From assembly GCA_903772945.1 (NCBI GenBank), contig CAICTM010000778.1, forward strand, positions 1-49,013: a DNA stretch of 49,013 nt, written 5' to 3'. Source of the stretch: Seminavis robusta (Eukaryota; Bacillariophyta; Bacillariophyceae; Naviculales; Naviculaceae). Below, in pieces: positions 26,867 to 37,526 of the stretch. Within the stretch, counting starts at the first letter, position 1. Each line of letters starts with the position of its first letter. Under the pieces are notes generated by a model. It was not told the origin of the DNA. It was given only the letters and a program-made list of their open reading frames with translations, and made no database searches. The position numbers and the translations under genes are program-made.

Positions 26867-27571
26867 ATGTCCGCAAAAGTCGCAATTGCCTGTCTTGCCC
26901 TTGTCATCGCCGTGGCAAACCCTATTCTGGTCGAGGGTCTAGTATCCATACAAGAACGACCGTCATCGACCAGGCGCATTTGGCTGACCACACAGGTACC
27001 ATCCCTGATGGCTGCGGCTGCGGCGGCGACTATTGTTCTTCCAGACTCTGCCACGGCGGCATCGGCTCCAGCACCCGATCTCAAGTTTATCGAAACAGCC
27101 TCTGGATTGTCCTACGCGGATGCCAAAGTCGGCACGGGTCAACCCGTTACCGACAAGGGGTCATCGGTTACCATTGATTATGTCATGTCCACCACCGGCG
27201 CTCGTTATGGCTCGAAAATCTACAGTACGAAAGATACGGATGCTCCGTATCGATTTCGATTGGGAGATGGCACCACCATTCAGGGCATTGAATTGGCCAT
27301 TGCGGGTGGCAATGGCATTGAACCCATGCGACCGGGCGGCATTCGGAGGGTGGTGATTCCAGCCTCATTGGGATATCAAAGCTTGGCGGAGCCGCTGTCG
27401 GGATTGCAATACGAAAATTGTCAGCAAGGCAAGGGCGTGGGACCCATTCCACCAACCGACCAAGGCACAACCGCCGAATACTTTCAACGGTTCAAGAATA
27501 TTTATTGCAATGCCAATAGACCGTACCAACCTGATCTGGTCATGGATATCAAGTTGTACGGAAAGAGGTAG
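26867..27571 (+). CDS. Thylakoid-lumen FKBP-type protein
   Basis: Single exon, 234 residues. N-terminus: signal peptide (about 1-24, hydrophobic ACLALVIAVA), then a plastid-transit-like stretch with a twin arginine (R36-R37), a hydrophobic Ala-rich core and an ATAASA cleavage-like site near 62-67. This tripartite arrangement suggests Tat-dependent delivery to the thylakoid lumen of a secondary plastid. The FKBP domain spans about 70-234 (GLSYADAKVGTG, VTIDYVMS, YRFRLGDGTTIQGIELAIAGG, MRPGGIRRVVIPASLGY). Residues usually needed for prolyl isomerase activity differ: the F-D pair is I-Y (118-119) and the pocket Trp is Ile (141), so a chaperone or assembly role is more likely than fast catalysis. 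Nearest known relatives would be lumenal FKBP16/FKBP18-type proteins. Confidence 0.85.
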   Translation: MSAKVAIACLALVIAVANPILVEGLVSIQERPSSTRRIWLTTQVPSLMAAAAAATIVLPDSATAASAPAPDLKFIETASGLSYADAKVGTGQPVTDKGSSVTIDYVMSTTGARYGSKIYSTKDTDAPYRFRLGDGTTIQGIELAIAGGNGIEPMRPGGIRRVVIPASLGYQSLAEPLSGLQYENCQQGKGVGPIPPTDQGTTAEYFQRFKNIYCNANRPYQPDLVMDIKLYGKR

Positions 27572-27951
27572 CGGGGACAACCTGAGTGAGATTTTGAATT
27601 TGCTCCTTACAAATATTTGAATCCAAGAAAACTATGCTAGGAAGAAATGGTTCCAATACAGTGGAGGAGATTCTAAATTAGTTAGTCTACCAATAGCGTC
27701 GTAGCATGTGCTACCTGAAGTATGTATGTATACACGATTGGGAAGCTTCTGAACCGGAGATACACAAGAAAACATGTATATGAACAGTTCGTTTTCCTGT
27801 CTTTCCCGAAGCCGGGCAGAGGTTCATCGTCTAGTGGACAGCTTGAGGGTCATGTTGTTGGCAAGCTGGTTTCTCATTCTCGCCTCGGTCAAACGCATTG
27901 CCCAGTGAACCCAAAGATACCTTGAAAGCTTCCTCGTTGGACTATCTCGAC
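27572..27951. other. Convergent 3' intergenic
   Basis: 3' flanks of the FKBP gene and the minus-strand membrane protein. A tRNA A-box-like string at about 27833 lacks a matching B box. Nothing else is seen. Confidence 0.5.
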
Positions 27952-29160
27952 TCAATTGGAAAAACGATCGACCAAGAGTGACGCCAGTGGTCCCAATGGA
28001 TTCCCAAAGTCGCAATCTGGATTCTTGTAGACCAATTGGTACAAGTTTGGGTGAAACAGTGTCGTTACCGCGCACGAGCCGTCAATGAACCGCACCATGG
28101 CAACGTCGTTCCTTTCGACGAAGTAGTCTCGCGCCGACTGCATCTGATCAATCCAATGCTCCATCGACTTGTCCACAGCCACTGGATGATCGTTAAAGTA
28201 GTTGAATTGCCCATTGATCTTGTCTTCTTTTCGGTCCACAAAGTCATCCAGGATATGTGCCACAAAGGAAACAATCTTGTGCATCTCGAGGTGTTCTTGA
28301 ACGTGCTGATTCCCAAACAAGTAGAGCTGCGTGACATAGGAACCACCGTAGTCACTCATCTGCGTTAAGTGGTCGTCTGCTGGAACATCACCAGGATTAA
28401 GGGTTCGAGCTTGCATGTACGCTTGGATCCCTTCACGGATCCTTTCATTGCTGCAAACTTGGAGCAAGATACCGATATTGCCGCCGCTGTCGTAGGCATC
28501 TGAAAGCTTGTTGGCGATCCACCACGGAAGAGTGCAATGGATGTAGGCCAGCTACAAAAAAGAAACAACAAAGCTCTGAGTTGGTTTCTCTCCTGCACAG
28601 AAGACGATACGAATTTTCCCCATGCACCAAAGCTGCATCGTTTGGGTAGCGCTCAAACCCCACGGAAGGTTCTTTCAACACACACATGCACGTACCTTTT
28701 GCTGCCAAGTATGGCCAAGAGCATATCCGGCACATACTGGATAGAAGATACCTTTGCAGATTCTCAACGCGGAGGGAATGAGCTGCAGCACCAGCAATGC
28801 ATACCAGAGGTTCGAGATGTCCACCGGCAAGGAAAGCACCGAGAGACGATCCAAGAGCATGGCGATAATCAAAGGCCATGCAAAGGCAACTAACCTCAAG
28901 GCATCATGAGGCCATCTCCAGATAGTTCCCAAGACAGTTCCTGTAACGCAGTAGCAGATGCAAAGACCCCGCTCAGGAATGGTTGGCAGGTACGGTTCCC
29001 AACATGGGACCTTTGCATCCTTCGGGATCTTCATTTGCTCGTTTGCCTTGGTTGGAGCACACATACACTTCGATGCAAGGAGGCGTTGCGGAGAAATAAT
29101 GAGGCGGCTGCGGTCCTGCGGTGCCGTCAAGATGAACTGACTCTGGAGAGGTCTCTTCAT
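27952..29160 (-). CDS. Membrane protein with DDxxD motif, unknown
   Basis: Two exons, 29160-28696 and 28551-27952, joined in phase 0 across a 144-bp GT-AG intron (28552-28695), giving 354 residues from the first ATG at 29160; a later ATG at 29064 is also possible. The N-terminal half carries several hydrophobic segments (around LRLVAFAWPLIIAMLL, LWYALLVLQLI and ICKGIFYPVCAGYALG), so it is probably an integral membrane protein. The C-terminal half is soluble and helical and contains HKIVSFVAHILDDFVDRKED: a DDxxD aspartate-rich motif like that of class I isoprenoid synthases. The downstream metal-binding NSE/second DDxxD motif is not evident and only about 100 residues follow, so a terpenoid role is speculative. 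I do not recognise the family. Confidence 0.7.
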
Positions 29161-29950
29161 CAGTGACTGCCACTCGCTCACACTCTACCGGTACCCGAGC
29201 GAGCTTGTGGGATCTGGAGTCAGGATACCGGTACATGTACGCACCAATAATTACAAAAGCTAGTAGAAAGGCCTTGGAATTCTCCGCTTGGGTTAGCTTG
29301 CGACTTGCAACGAAGGACGAAGATTGAATGAATTACACCACGTCAATCTACATAGCTTCTACATGAACTATACCGTAAACTTGTTGGAAAGTGACCTTTG
29401 GGCGTTTAAGTGAACCTGGAAGTGGTACGGGATGTTCAGTACCGGTGAACCAGAACGATGTTCATTGGAGCTCGTAAGAAACATTCTTCTGCTAAGTTCG
29501 CGATCTGTACGTTTGTAATTATTACCACGAGTAATTCTCTTATTCCCGGAAAGACTAATACTCTAATTCCTACTGTATTGTACCGGTACTGTACCGTGAG
29601 TACAATTCTTCCTTCCATCTCAGAAGGTAAAGTACTGTATTTTCATACTGTAGCGCTGAGCGCTACGCAAAGCAACTCTTGGTGACTTGCGATTGCGGAA
29701 ACTTCTCGGGCAGAATCTTTGGATATATTTAGGTAGACGCGGTAAAACCAATTTTTTAATTATATGTAACGTTAGCGCCATAAATGCCTCAGCTACCCAA
29801 CTATCGCTGGCTTCCGGTTCCGCAGTCACCTGCGACCCATGGAAAGGCGCAAGCAGTACTAGCCAGTACCGTAGTAGCGATAGCAGTGTCACCTTCGACC
29901 ATGCAGAAGTCCCGGTGCATCTAACATCTCACCAAGCAATTACCAAAACC
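29161..29950. other. Divergent intergenic region
   Basis: Promoters of the DDxxD protein (-) and the orphan at 29951 (+). Contains TACCGGTA palindromes at about 29186, 29226 and 29580. The reading frame of the downstream gene stays open to 29687 but its first part looks non-coding, and a strong ATG context lies at 29951. Confidence 0.5.
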
Positions 29951-30667
29951 ATGGACCAAAACACTCTATTACTCTCTCTTCTTACCCTGTTTCTGGCAAC
30001 CTTATTACTGTTGGGAGGCTATGTCCTAGTCAGTTTGACGGGTGACAAACGGTACAAGGAAGGGGATGGGATTGGCAAGTTGGTGCAAGTGTTTCAAATC
30101 ATGACGTTTCGCGTCCAACCGATTAGTCAACAACCGCGCAAAGAGTTTGTCAAGATCTTGTCGCAATTCATTGACAATTTGGCCCGTGAGGAAAACCAAA
30201 CCGAGATTGTAGGGGACGCCCAGTACATAAAGATGGAACTATACCGTCGAATGGTGGGAGAAACCTTCGACTTTCAAGTGCTGCATGATTTGACGCACTC
30301 CTTTGTCCTGATTGCCAACTCAGAATTGACCACCTGGGGGTACTTGACACTGCCCTTGTTATTTATCAAGAGTGGATTTTGGTGGGATTATGATTTGAAT
30401 TGTATGAAGGGAGCTCTTACCGCTACACTGTGTACCATTGCCACCTTGCCCCGAAAAGAGGGTGAAGACTTGAAAGAAATGGCCTTGCGGTACAAATTGG
30501 TACGGCATTACATGGATAACAATCCCTTTGTGGGAGTTACCGCATGTCCCATGTTGGAAGTCTGGAGCAACATCAAGCTGCCGAAAATCGTCAATACGGA
30601 CCAAGTGGAACTGGTAGGAGAAACCATGAAATATGCAAAAGTGGTCCAGAAGAAACAAGTCAGTTAA
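29951..30667 (+). CDS. Single-TM protein of unknown family
   Basis: 238 residues from the ATG at 29951 (AAAACCATGG). One strongly hydrophobic segment at about 6-28 (LLLSLLTLFLATLLLLGGYVL) acts as signal anchor. The remainder is a compact domain rich in helices, with hydrophobic LTLPLLFIKSGFWW near 140 that could be a re-entrant or peripheral segment. No motif that I can assign. An in-frame upstream extension to 29687 exists, but its sequence looks like translated intergenic DNA. Between the DDxxD gene and the transmembrane LRR gene, both on the other strand. Confidence 0.65.
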   Translation: MDQNTLLLSLLTLFLATLLLLGGYVLVSLTGDKRYKEGDGIGKLVQVFQIMTFRVQPISQQPRKEFVKILSQFIDNLAREENQTEIVGDAQYIKMELYRRMVGETFDFQVLHDLTHSFVLIANSELTTWGYLTLPLLFIKSGFWWDYDLNCMKGALTATLCTIATLPRKEGEDLKEMALRYKLVRHYMDNNPFVGVTACPMLEVWSNIKLPKIVNTDQVELVGETMKYAKVVQKKQVS

Positions 30668-31056
30668 GACAACCAGACAGTACTGGAGGAGATGCCAAAC
30701 AATCACCTTTGAGTGGGAGGGAGCAGAAACGTGTCAACGCTACTTCATGTAACAGTAATCGAACAACCTCCCAGTCGAAACAATATGCCAGAAGGCGGTC
30801 AACGATATTGAACGATCATTCTTCCCTACTTAGTAGGTTTTTCTATAGGTTTTCGGTCATTTCTTGGTGAAGTTATTTTGAGATGCTCAAAGTTACAAGA
30901 GCTAGCTAGCTAGGTTGAAGACACAAGGTGTCTGCGAAACCCGATACTTCTGTGTGGTATGAAGGAGACGCTTAGATATTGAACAGTTGATCCCAGGTGG
31001 AAGAGTGCCCGAGACTGGGAAGTTGTTTCTTCTCCAGGCAGCCACTGAACAGAACT
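30668..31056. other. Convergent 3' intergenic
   Basis: Contains a GCTAGCTAGCTAG run at 30901. A short minus-strand frame reaching 30972 continues from the end of the LRR gene in another frame (ending STWDQLFNI). It could be a former or alternative C-terminus; I see no splice signals that would join it. Confidence 0.5.
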
Positions 31057-33509
31057 TCACGAGCAAACTCTTGTCTTCCAATCGCAGCAGCTCGTGCAGC
31101 AATCGCTTGGACATTGGACTCTTGGTATACCTGTTGCAGCGTCTGGTGAACAGTCAGCCACAAGCTCAAACTTGATGTGTACCAGGCGCTCATAGCACAA
31201 ATTTAGAGGCACGATGCCTGAAAAGTTGTTCCCATTCCACCTGGAGCGATCCAGATCACTCAAATTGGATATTTCTTCTGGCAAGGTTCCTTCCAACTGA
31301 TTATTGGCAACATCGAGCACAAAAAGGTTGGTCAACAGTCCCACGCCCGAGCTGATGGTGCCTGTGAAGCCGCAATTGGCCATCCTGAGACTCCTCAAAT
31401 CATGCAGTCCTTGATAGAGCTCTTCTGGAATGCGTCCACCCATCCTTGTGGTGGATAGATCCATCTCTGCCAAATGTTTTAACAATGCAATCTGCGAGGG
31501 TATGCTCCCAGAGAGGCCAGTGTTTCCCAAAAACAAGTGCCACAAGTTTCTTGCCTGTCCTACCTACAAAATAAAAAAAATCGTTACAATGGACAGTCAC
31601 TCCTGCGCCGTGGCCGAAGCCTTGGGCAATCCCCCCAAGCCGAAGTGAGGGTTCTTTGCCTGACATACCTCTGTGGGCAAGGTTCCACTTAGCTGTTGGA
31701 GGTTTTTAATATGGCATGGTGAGCACATTTAGAGGATGAACGGTGAACTGGTCTGACAACCTGGCAACTTACTTGGGTGTTGGAGAGGTACAGCCCTCTA
31801 ATGGATGGCTGGAGAAAGATTTCATGAGGCACTGTACCTGTGATTGCGTTGTGGGCTAATGAAAGGGTTTCAAGGGGAACCATTCCTATTGTACTAGGAA
31901 TGGTGCCACTGATTGTGTTGTTGCTCAAGATGAGTGAACGCAAGCTTCGAAATGGCCCAACTGGGAGTGGTCCCGTCAAGATATTGTCACGAAGATCCAG
32001 CACCTCCAGGGTGGCGCCGAAGTCTCTGTGTAGGAGGCTTGGAACAGTCCCAGACAGCTCGCCATCTCGCAACCTGAGTTCTTTTAGATGGGAGAGTTTG
32101 GTTACTTCCCAGGGGAGGGGGCCATTGAGACCATTGAACCCTGAAAAAAAGGAAACGTATGAGGCATCGGTTCGACATTTGCAAGGCTACACTAACAAGC
32201 AAGAACCACACAATGGTTTCGTACCTAGATCAAGCCCTATAACCTTCATTTGGCTCGCATCAGTAGTGTAACAATCAACGCCAGCCCACTGACATTCATG
32301 ATTCCCAGACAGCCACCGTTCGCCCAACAGTAGTAAAGGTTCATTGGGATGAGGATTTTTGTAGCAGAACTTGGTTGGTGTCTCCGGACTCGGGTTGCAA
32401 TCGTGCCAAGGACGGCTTTGTGTCGTCTGAAAGTAGAAGAGTACGAGTATAAATCTCTGAACCAAGTTTTCGTCCTCGGCATGGAGCTGCATGGGGTCCT
32501 TGTTCAGAATCCATCCCAGGGCTTTTCGTCTTGTCTTCCAGCTTGCGTTCCCTTGCGGGTTAAAGTAGTCTGAACCCAACACGTGCATCAGCGCATTCTT
32601 AATGCGAGGTCCTTCCACAGTTTCTCGCAGCGTGCCTCCTGTTTCACTGCCATCCACCTGACAGACGCCCTTTGCGCAAATTGAAACAACTGTGATGGAG
32701 ACAAGAACTACAAAGAAGAAGCCCACAGGAAGGGCCAGTCTGGGTAGAGTTTCGGACCACTTCTTGTTTGGTTTGATCATTCTCTCGAATGGCACTGCTC
32801 GCGGCATATCGTCTGGATCCTCAGTCTCCGTAACGGGGTTTGCTTCTGCCAGTGTCTCCAACCCAGCACCGCTGCTATCGTCGGAGTCGGGGTTATGCAT
32901 GGCTTCGGAATCGGCAGTAGCATCCTGGGAATCCGTCTCCTGCCTCCATGCTTCCGCCGCTCCGGTTACCGCGAATGCACCTGGTGCAGCACTGGTACCG
33001 CTACTTCTGTGACTTGTGACACTGGCCGTTCGACTTGTGACACTATCTCTCTTGGAGCAGCAGGGTTTGTCCGAAGGGGAAGGGGAGACATCTTTTGACG
33101 ATGAATGCACATTGGTGGCAGATAAGGCAGCTTCAATGTCATCTTCTCCATCCTCCACTGAGCGTTTCATTGCTTCCGGCTGATCCTTAAAAGCAAGACC
33201 TCTACCATCTTTGTCGCCTCCTCTTTCGGTACCATCAACCTCACCGGATTGTCTTGCTGGAACCAACTGGCGCATCTCCGCAGGCGATAGTCTCGTGGCT
33301 GTTGCTCCTTCGTTTTCTTGTTGTAGAATGAGCATTTTCCCGATCATACCCACAGTGTTCTCGTCGGGGGCAAGCCCAGACTCTTCATCATGATGATTAA
33401 CACCCAGTGAGGTGGTTTCTGCCTTCTCTATCTCTGCTTCGCCTGTATCTCGTGGCCCCGTTTCGGCTTCAGCTGCCTCTTTGCGTTGCGACCTCAGTTG
33501 GTTGGACAT
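31057..33509 (-). CDS. Transmembrane LRR protein, four exons
   Basis: Exons 33509-32225, 32140-31773, 31692-31669 and 31563-31057; introns of 84, 80 and 105 bp, all GT-AG; 2,184 nt, 727 residues. Start is the ATG at 33509 (ACCATG). Residues 1-256 are an acidic, Ser-rich, disordered cytoplasmic part with no kinase. One membrane helix lies at about 257-278. Outside it comes the diatom-type helper domain (ALGWILNKDP, FILVLFYFQTT, CNPSPETPTKFCY, HECQWAGVDC), then about 10 plant-type LRRs and a CPSDCCTSCC cap. Exon 3 is only 24 nt (LSGTLPTE), phase 0 on both sides, and exactly completes an LRR. It resembles LRR receptor-like proteins of raphid diatoms; signalling would need a partner kinase. Alternative: a different C-terminus if an indel occurred near the stop. 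Confidence 0.85.
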
Positions 33510-34575
33510 GGTGCTCTTTGACCGATGCAGACTATTATTATTATGTAGAAGCAAGCTCTGTTTCAGCTTCAGCTAAGCATGTGGTGCAGTACAGGACAAT
33601 ACCGGGTGTGTGAGCCGAGCTGCAGAGCGTGTTGAGTTTTTGAGCTGCGCTTTTGATGATGGTCAAATTTTTAAAGCAAAGCGTCGGATGTGTCCGCTGG
33701 CATTCGTAGCCTTCAGCCCTCGTTGCTCTCAGTTCTCAGGCAGAGCTGTTCTCAGTCATTTTGGGCCTTCTTTGAAATTCTCAAAGGGCAGGCTCACTAA
33801 CCTTCAGTAGACTGGGGGCAATAGGACTATGTCATTGTCGACGTTAACAGCTTCTTTCACTACAAGCAGTTGCATATTCTGTAAACTGTCAAAACCATAC
33901 TAGTACTTTAATAACTAGTATTCAATAAATCCTAAATCTCAGCTTGACTCAATGGAACCTGGAACAGTACTCCTAGAACACATATTAGACATAAGGGGTT
34001 TCGATGCTACGGTACGACTATACGCGTAAGCCGGTACTACTAGTATGGTACCGGTACCGGTACTGTATTGGATAAGGATACTCAATAGCCGTACTCTAGC
34101 TACCGGTAGTAGAGTATAATACTCCAGTACTCAAAGTACCTGGTACTAGCTAGCTACTATTAATAGTAGTTTGGCAATCGAGATCTCACTATGAAATTCT
34201 GTACTCGAGCACTACTACTGGCTAGAACACTAGCTAGAACATAACTGTCCAATTGGAACTCAAAAGAGCTCAGCAACAGTACGTACCAGCGTTCAGCGTA
34301 CAGCGTACTAGTAAGAGGTCGCACCCACCAGCTCCAGCCGCACACCGTGCAACGTAGTAAATAAATGTACAACAGCCAATCTCGATGCCCTGGCGCTTGG
34401 CACCTCACCTTCAGCTCGCTTTGGACGAATCAGGCATCGAATCGAATCCGTGATAATCAATGGTCATTGAGCACAACCGGCACATGCGAAGATGGGCCAA
34501 GAGGGAAAATAGATGGGACGCTTTCTCCGTCTTTTCCAAATTGCAAACTTCAGAGGACTTAGCTTAGTTCGTCTA
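33510..34575. other. Long intergenic, left part
   Basis: About 1.07 kb without a supported gene. It starts with the LRR gene promoter and continues into AT-rich DNA with a dense set of short palindromes (GGTACCGGTACCGGTAC at 34047-34063, GCTACCGGTAG near 34100, CTAGCTAGCTA near 34147). Confidence 0.5.
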
Positions 34576-34978
34576 CAGGACCGTCCGACGGTTTTCACAC
34601 AGGATTTTAAAAATCTTGAAATTGCCACGACTGACTGACCGTTTAATAAAAACAATCCCTTAAACAATCCCTTAACTCATCAACTATCCCTTAAACAATC
34701 CCTTAAAGAAACAATCCCTTAAAACAATCCATTAAATCTTGGACTATCCCCTAAACAATCCCTTAACGCCAAATGGACATACCATACAACTATCCCCTAT
34801 TTCTTCCACTATTTCCTAAACAATCCCTTAAATAAACAATCCCTTAACAACAATCCTTTAAATCTTTGACCATCCCTTAAACAATCCCTTAAGAAACAAT
34901 CCCTTAATTGTGCTGGTCAAGTTTTTGTCAGTCGCGGAATCTTTTTAAATCCTGAGTGAAAACCGTCGGACGGTCCAG
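34576..34978. mobile_element. MITE-like element with internal minisatellite
   Basis: 403 bp bounded by terminal inverted repeats: 34576-34607 and 34947-34978 match in reverse complement at 30 of 32 positions, and the similarity continues more weakly inward. The core is GGACCGTCCGACGGTTTTCA. A TA dinucleotide flanks each end (34574-34575 and 34979-34980), the target duplication expected for Tc1/mariner-like elements. The interior has no open frame; it is an array of an ACAATCCCTTAA unit with nine exact CAATCCCTTA copies and about six variants. Non-autonomous by content. The transposase source is not in the window. Confidence 0.8.
34640..34915. repeat. ACAATCCCTTAA minisatellite
   Basis: Degenerate tandem array inside the MITE-like element, unit about 12-13 bp. 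Nine exact CAATCCCTTA cores occur, interspersed with variants such as CTATCCCTTAA, CAATCCATTAA and CAATCCTTTAA. Spacing is irregular, and a few unrelated 10-30 bp stretches interrupt the array. Confidence 0.85.
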
Positions 34979-35543
34979 TATAGCTAGGGAATGCAGCTGG
35001 GTGATTTATTTAAGTCTGCCCAACAGGAATTGTGGTCATCGAGAATGATGAGGCCCCGCAGTAGAGCTCCTCTCTGGAGCTTGATAGCAAAATTTGTTCG
35101 CATGTAAATAACCAAAGATGTCGATCGATGCCACTGATCACACTTACTTTATTGATGCACCGTACCTACTTTCTATTCAATTCCGATGTCTACATGTAAT
35201 CACCAGTTATCAGAAGCCTGTGATTAGCCGCTGATACAGCGTACGATCCCTTTATTAGCTCCACAAAACACGCCAACGTACCATAATTAACGATAACAAG
35301 TACTGTACCGGTACAGTAGCGGTACCGGCACACTCATCCAAGCAAGACACGCCGGTCGTACCACGAATGGCGCGTGCCATTCCGACTACGAAAAGGTACT
35401 ACTAGTATTACTGTTTGACAGCTCCAACGGTTTAAAGGTGCTCTTCCACGATCTTTTGGCAGCACAAAATCAAATCTGACCTCGACAAATCCCTCCAACC
35501 TCATCAACTTCTGGCTGGATAGGAGGGAAAAGAGCTCTATTAG
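34979..35543. other. Intergenic upstream of kinase-like gene
   Basis: Contains an 18-bp perfect palindrome at 35301-35318 (TACTGTACC and its complement) followed closely by GCGGTACCGGC. The last 150 bp are the likely promoter and leader of the gene at 35544. No coding content. Confidence 0.5.
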
Positions 35544-37526
35544 ATGTCAGATACCATGTCAACTCGAAGGTCCCCCGTTGGAGGCAAGGGTAGCAGCCCC
35601 TCTTCTTCCGATCCTTCCCCCGTGAAGAAGAATGGACATCATCAACTCAAGGGTTCCTCACCTTCACCGTCCCCATCTCGAAATGGCATTGGCAAACCGA
35701 AGCGATCCTTTTTGGATACGGGTCGACTGTGTCTGTTACGGAATCGAGGGAAACCTTGCTGGTATGGGTTTATGATATTGGGGACGTTAGTGGCTGGATC
35801 AACCTTTGCCATTGTGACCAAAATGCACGATCCCATCGTGTTTTCCCTCGACAACACGCCACAACAACGGCTGAGAATGACCTTTGACGAACCCCGTACG
35901 GTCAGTTCAGAACGAGTTTTATATAGTGATATTTTGCTGCCATCGAACACATGGGATAAACTCACTTGGAAGTCTCTCATTCAACGAGCCCAGTATCAAG
36001 CCAAACCACTCATGATTGGATTTCTGCTGGTGAATCCTACCCGCGAGAGTCTCGCCGCCAATTACAATATCAATCGACGACGAAGTTCTGCTCTGGCTAA
36101 AATGAAGCAAAATGATATTTCTCCTCCAAAGTTTGTCCCAGAACAATTTCAAGTCGCGCGCATCAATCCGCGAGATCATGGAGTGGTCGATATAGTCTCT
36201 TCACCTTCGGATCCACCTAAAGCATCATTGAAAAAGAAATTTCGAAAACCCTCTTGGTCCTTTCAAAATGTCCTTGTCCGGGAATTGGGCAATGGCGTGG
36301 AACAACAAAAGGACATTGCCCACAATTCCAAAGACTACAATCGGTACAAACCTGATGATCCCGAGCAAGATTGCGTCCCACAGTACGATTGGCAAACGTT
36401 GTCATTTCCCAATTGCAATTCACTCCACGAAATTGATGTTTTGACTCGCATGAGAACCCTCAATCCGGCAGAAGAACCTGAATCAATGCTCTTGGCACGC
36501 GGTGGATATCGCGATGTCTGGTTTGTCGAAGACAACGATTTGCCACCCGACATATTGGGAGAACCCATTGCCATGAAAACATTGCTATATCAACATCCCT
36601 GGTCGGAACGAAATCAAGATCGACATCGACGAGATGCACTTGCCACGGAACGATTGACAGCATCGCCGTATGCGCTCAATTTGTATGGGTATTGTGGCAA
36701 TACGGGGTTGTATGAATTTGCCGAAGGAGGATCCTTGGAAGATGCTGTGGATAATGAAAAGGAGTGGAAGAAATGGACACCTGTCACCAAAATGGTATAT
36801 GCCTATCAAGTGGCCAATTCCATTGCCGATGTCCACAATATTGATCGAGAGGGATATCCCAGCATGTCGCACACCGATATCAGTATGAGTCAGTTTGTGT
36901 CTACCGATAATGGCGAGACCTATCAGATCAATGATTTCAATCGAGCACGATTCTTGTACCGGACCAATGACGATCCCAATGAGTTGTGTCCATTTCATGT
37001 CAGTAGCAACAAGGGCAAATTCCGCAGTCCAGAAGAATATGGTGAGTGGTTGTTTTGAGAAAAAAAGAGGTTTATGACGTTGTTTGGTGTATGAAGGAAC
37101 TCATGAATGATTCATGCTGGTTTCATTATTTGCGGCTTTTTATAAATAGCCTACGAACCTGAAACTGCTGCCATTGACAATTTCAGCATGGGGAACATCT
37201 TCTATGTGATTCTGACCGGGCAGTATCCTTTTGAGGACATGAAAAAGACGGATGCACAAGAAGCTGTGAAAAGGGGCAAGAGACCGGAAATTCCAGAAAA
37301 ATACCTGAATAGTAAAGACCCTATGGTCCAGGCACTGGTGACAGCTATTCTCAAATGCTGGGTCCAACATCCCTCCAATAGGGCCACCTCACGACAAATT
37401 CAACAATTACTGAAACCTTTGGCTGAAAAAGCAATAAAGAAAAAGCAACAACAAAAGCAGAAAGAAGAAGGAAATCAAGAACAGCAAGAATCTGATGAAG
37501 GCTCGGGGGATGACGAGAATCAATAG
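35544..37526 (+). CDS. Type II membrane protein with DFN-type kinase-like domain, paralog 2
   Basis: Exons 35544-37041 and 37150-37526, 108-bp GT-AG intron, 1,875 nt, 624 residues. Ser/Pro-rich cytoplasmic N-terminus, one membrane helix (about 72-92), a stem of about 180 residues, a Cys pair (C277, C291) shared with the paralog at 17921, then the kinase-like fold. It shows LLARGGYRDVWFV (316-328), K345 in AMKTLL, RHRRDAL and ERLTASP, HTDISMSQ (H443, D445, N replaced by Q450), INDFNRARF (DFN 464-466), RSPEEYAYEP across the splice, then GNIFYVILTGQYPF. The C-terminus ends in a Lys/Gln/Glu-rich charged tail. Retained K, D and D residues allow phosphotransfer, but the HRD-N and DFG motifs are both altered in the same way as in the paralog, so this is a lineage-specific subfamily rather than random decay. 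Lumenal or extracellular orientation is inferred. Confidence 0.82.

Noticed and set aside
27830..27905. A-box-like string TCATCGTCTAGTGG suggesting a tRNA
   Set aside because: No B box at the right distance and no cloverleaf.
29687..29950. N-terminal extension of the single-TM orphan
   Set aside because: The sequence looks like translated intergenic DNA; a strong start context and an immediate signal-anchor helix favour 29951.
30972..31193. Alternative C-terminal frame for the transmembrane LRR gene
   Set aside because: No splice signals connect it; the CCTSCC cap ends properly at the stop at 31057. A past frameshift remains possible.
34640..34915. Possible CRISPR-like array
   Set aside because: The repeats are tandem and degenerate with no regular spacers, lie inside terminal inverted repeats, and the DNA is eukaryotic.
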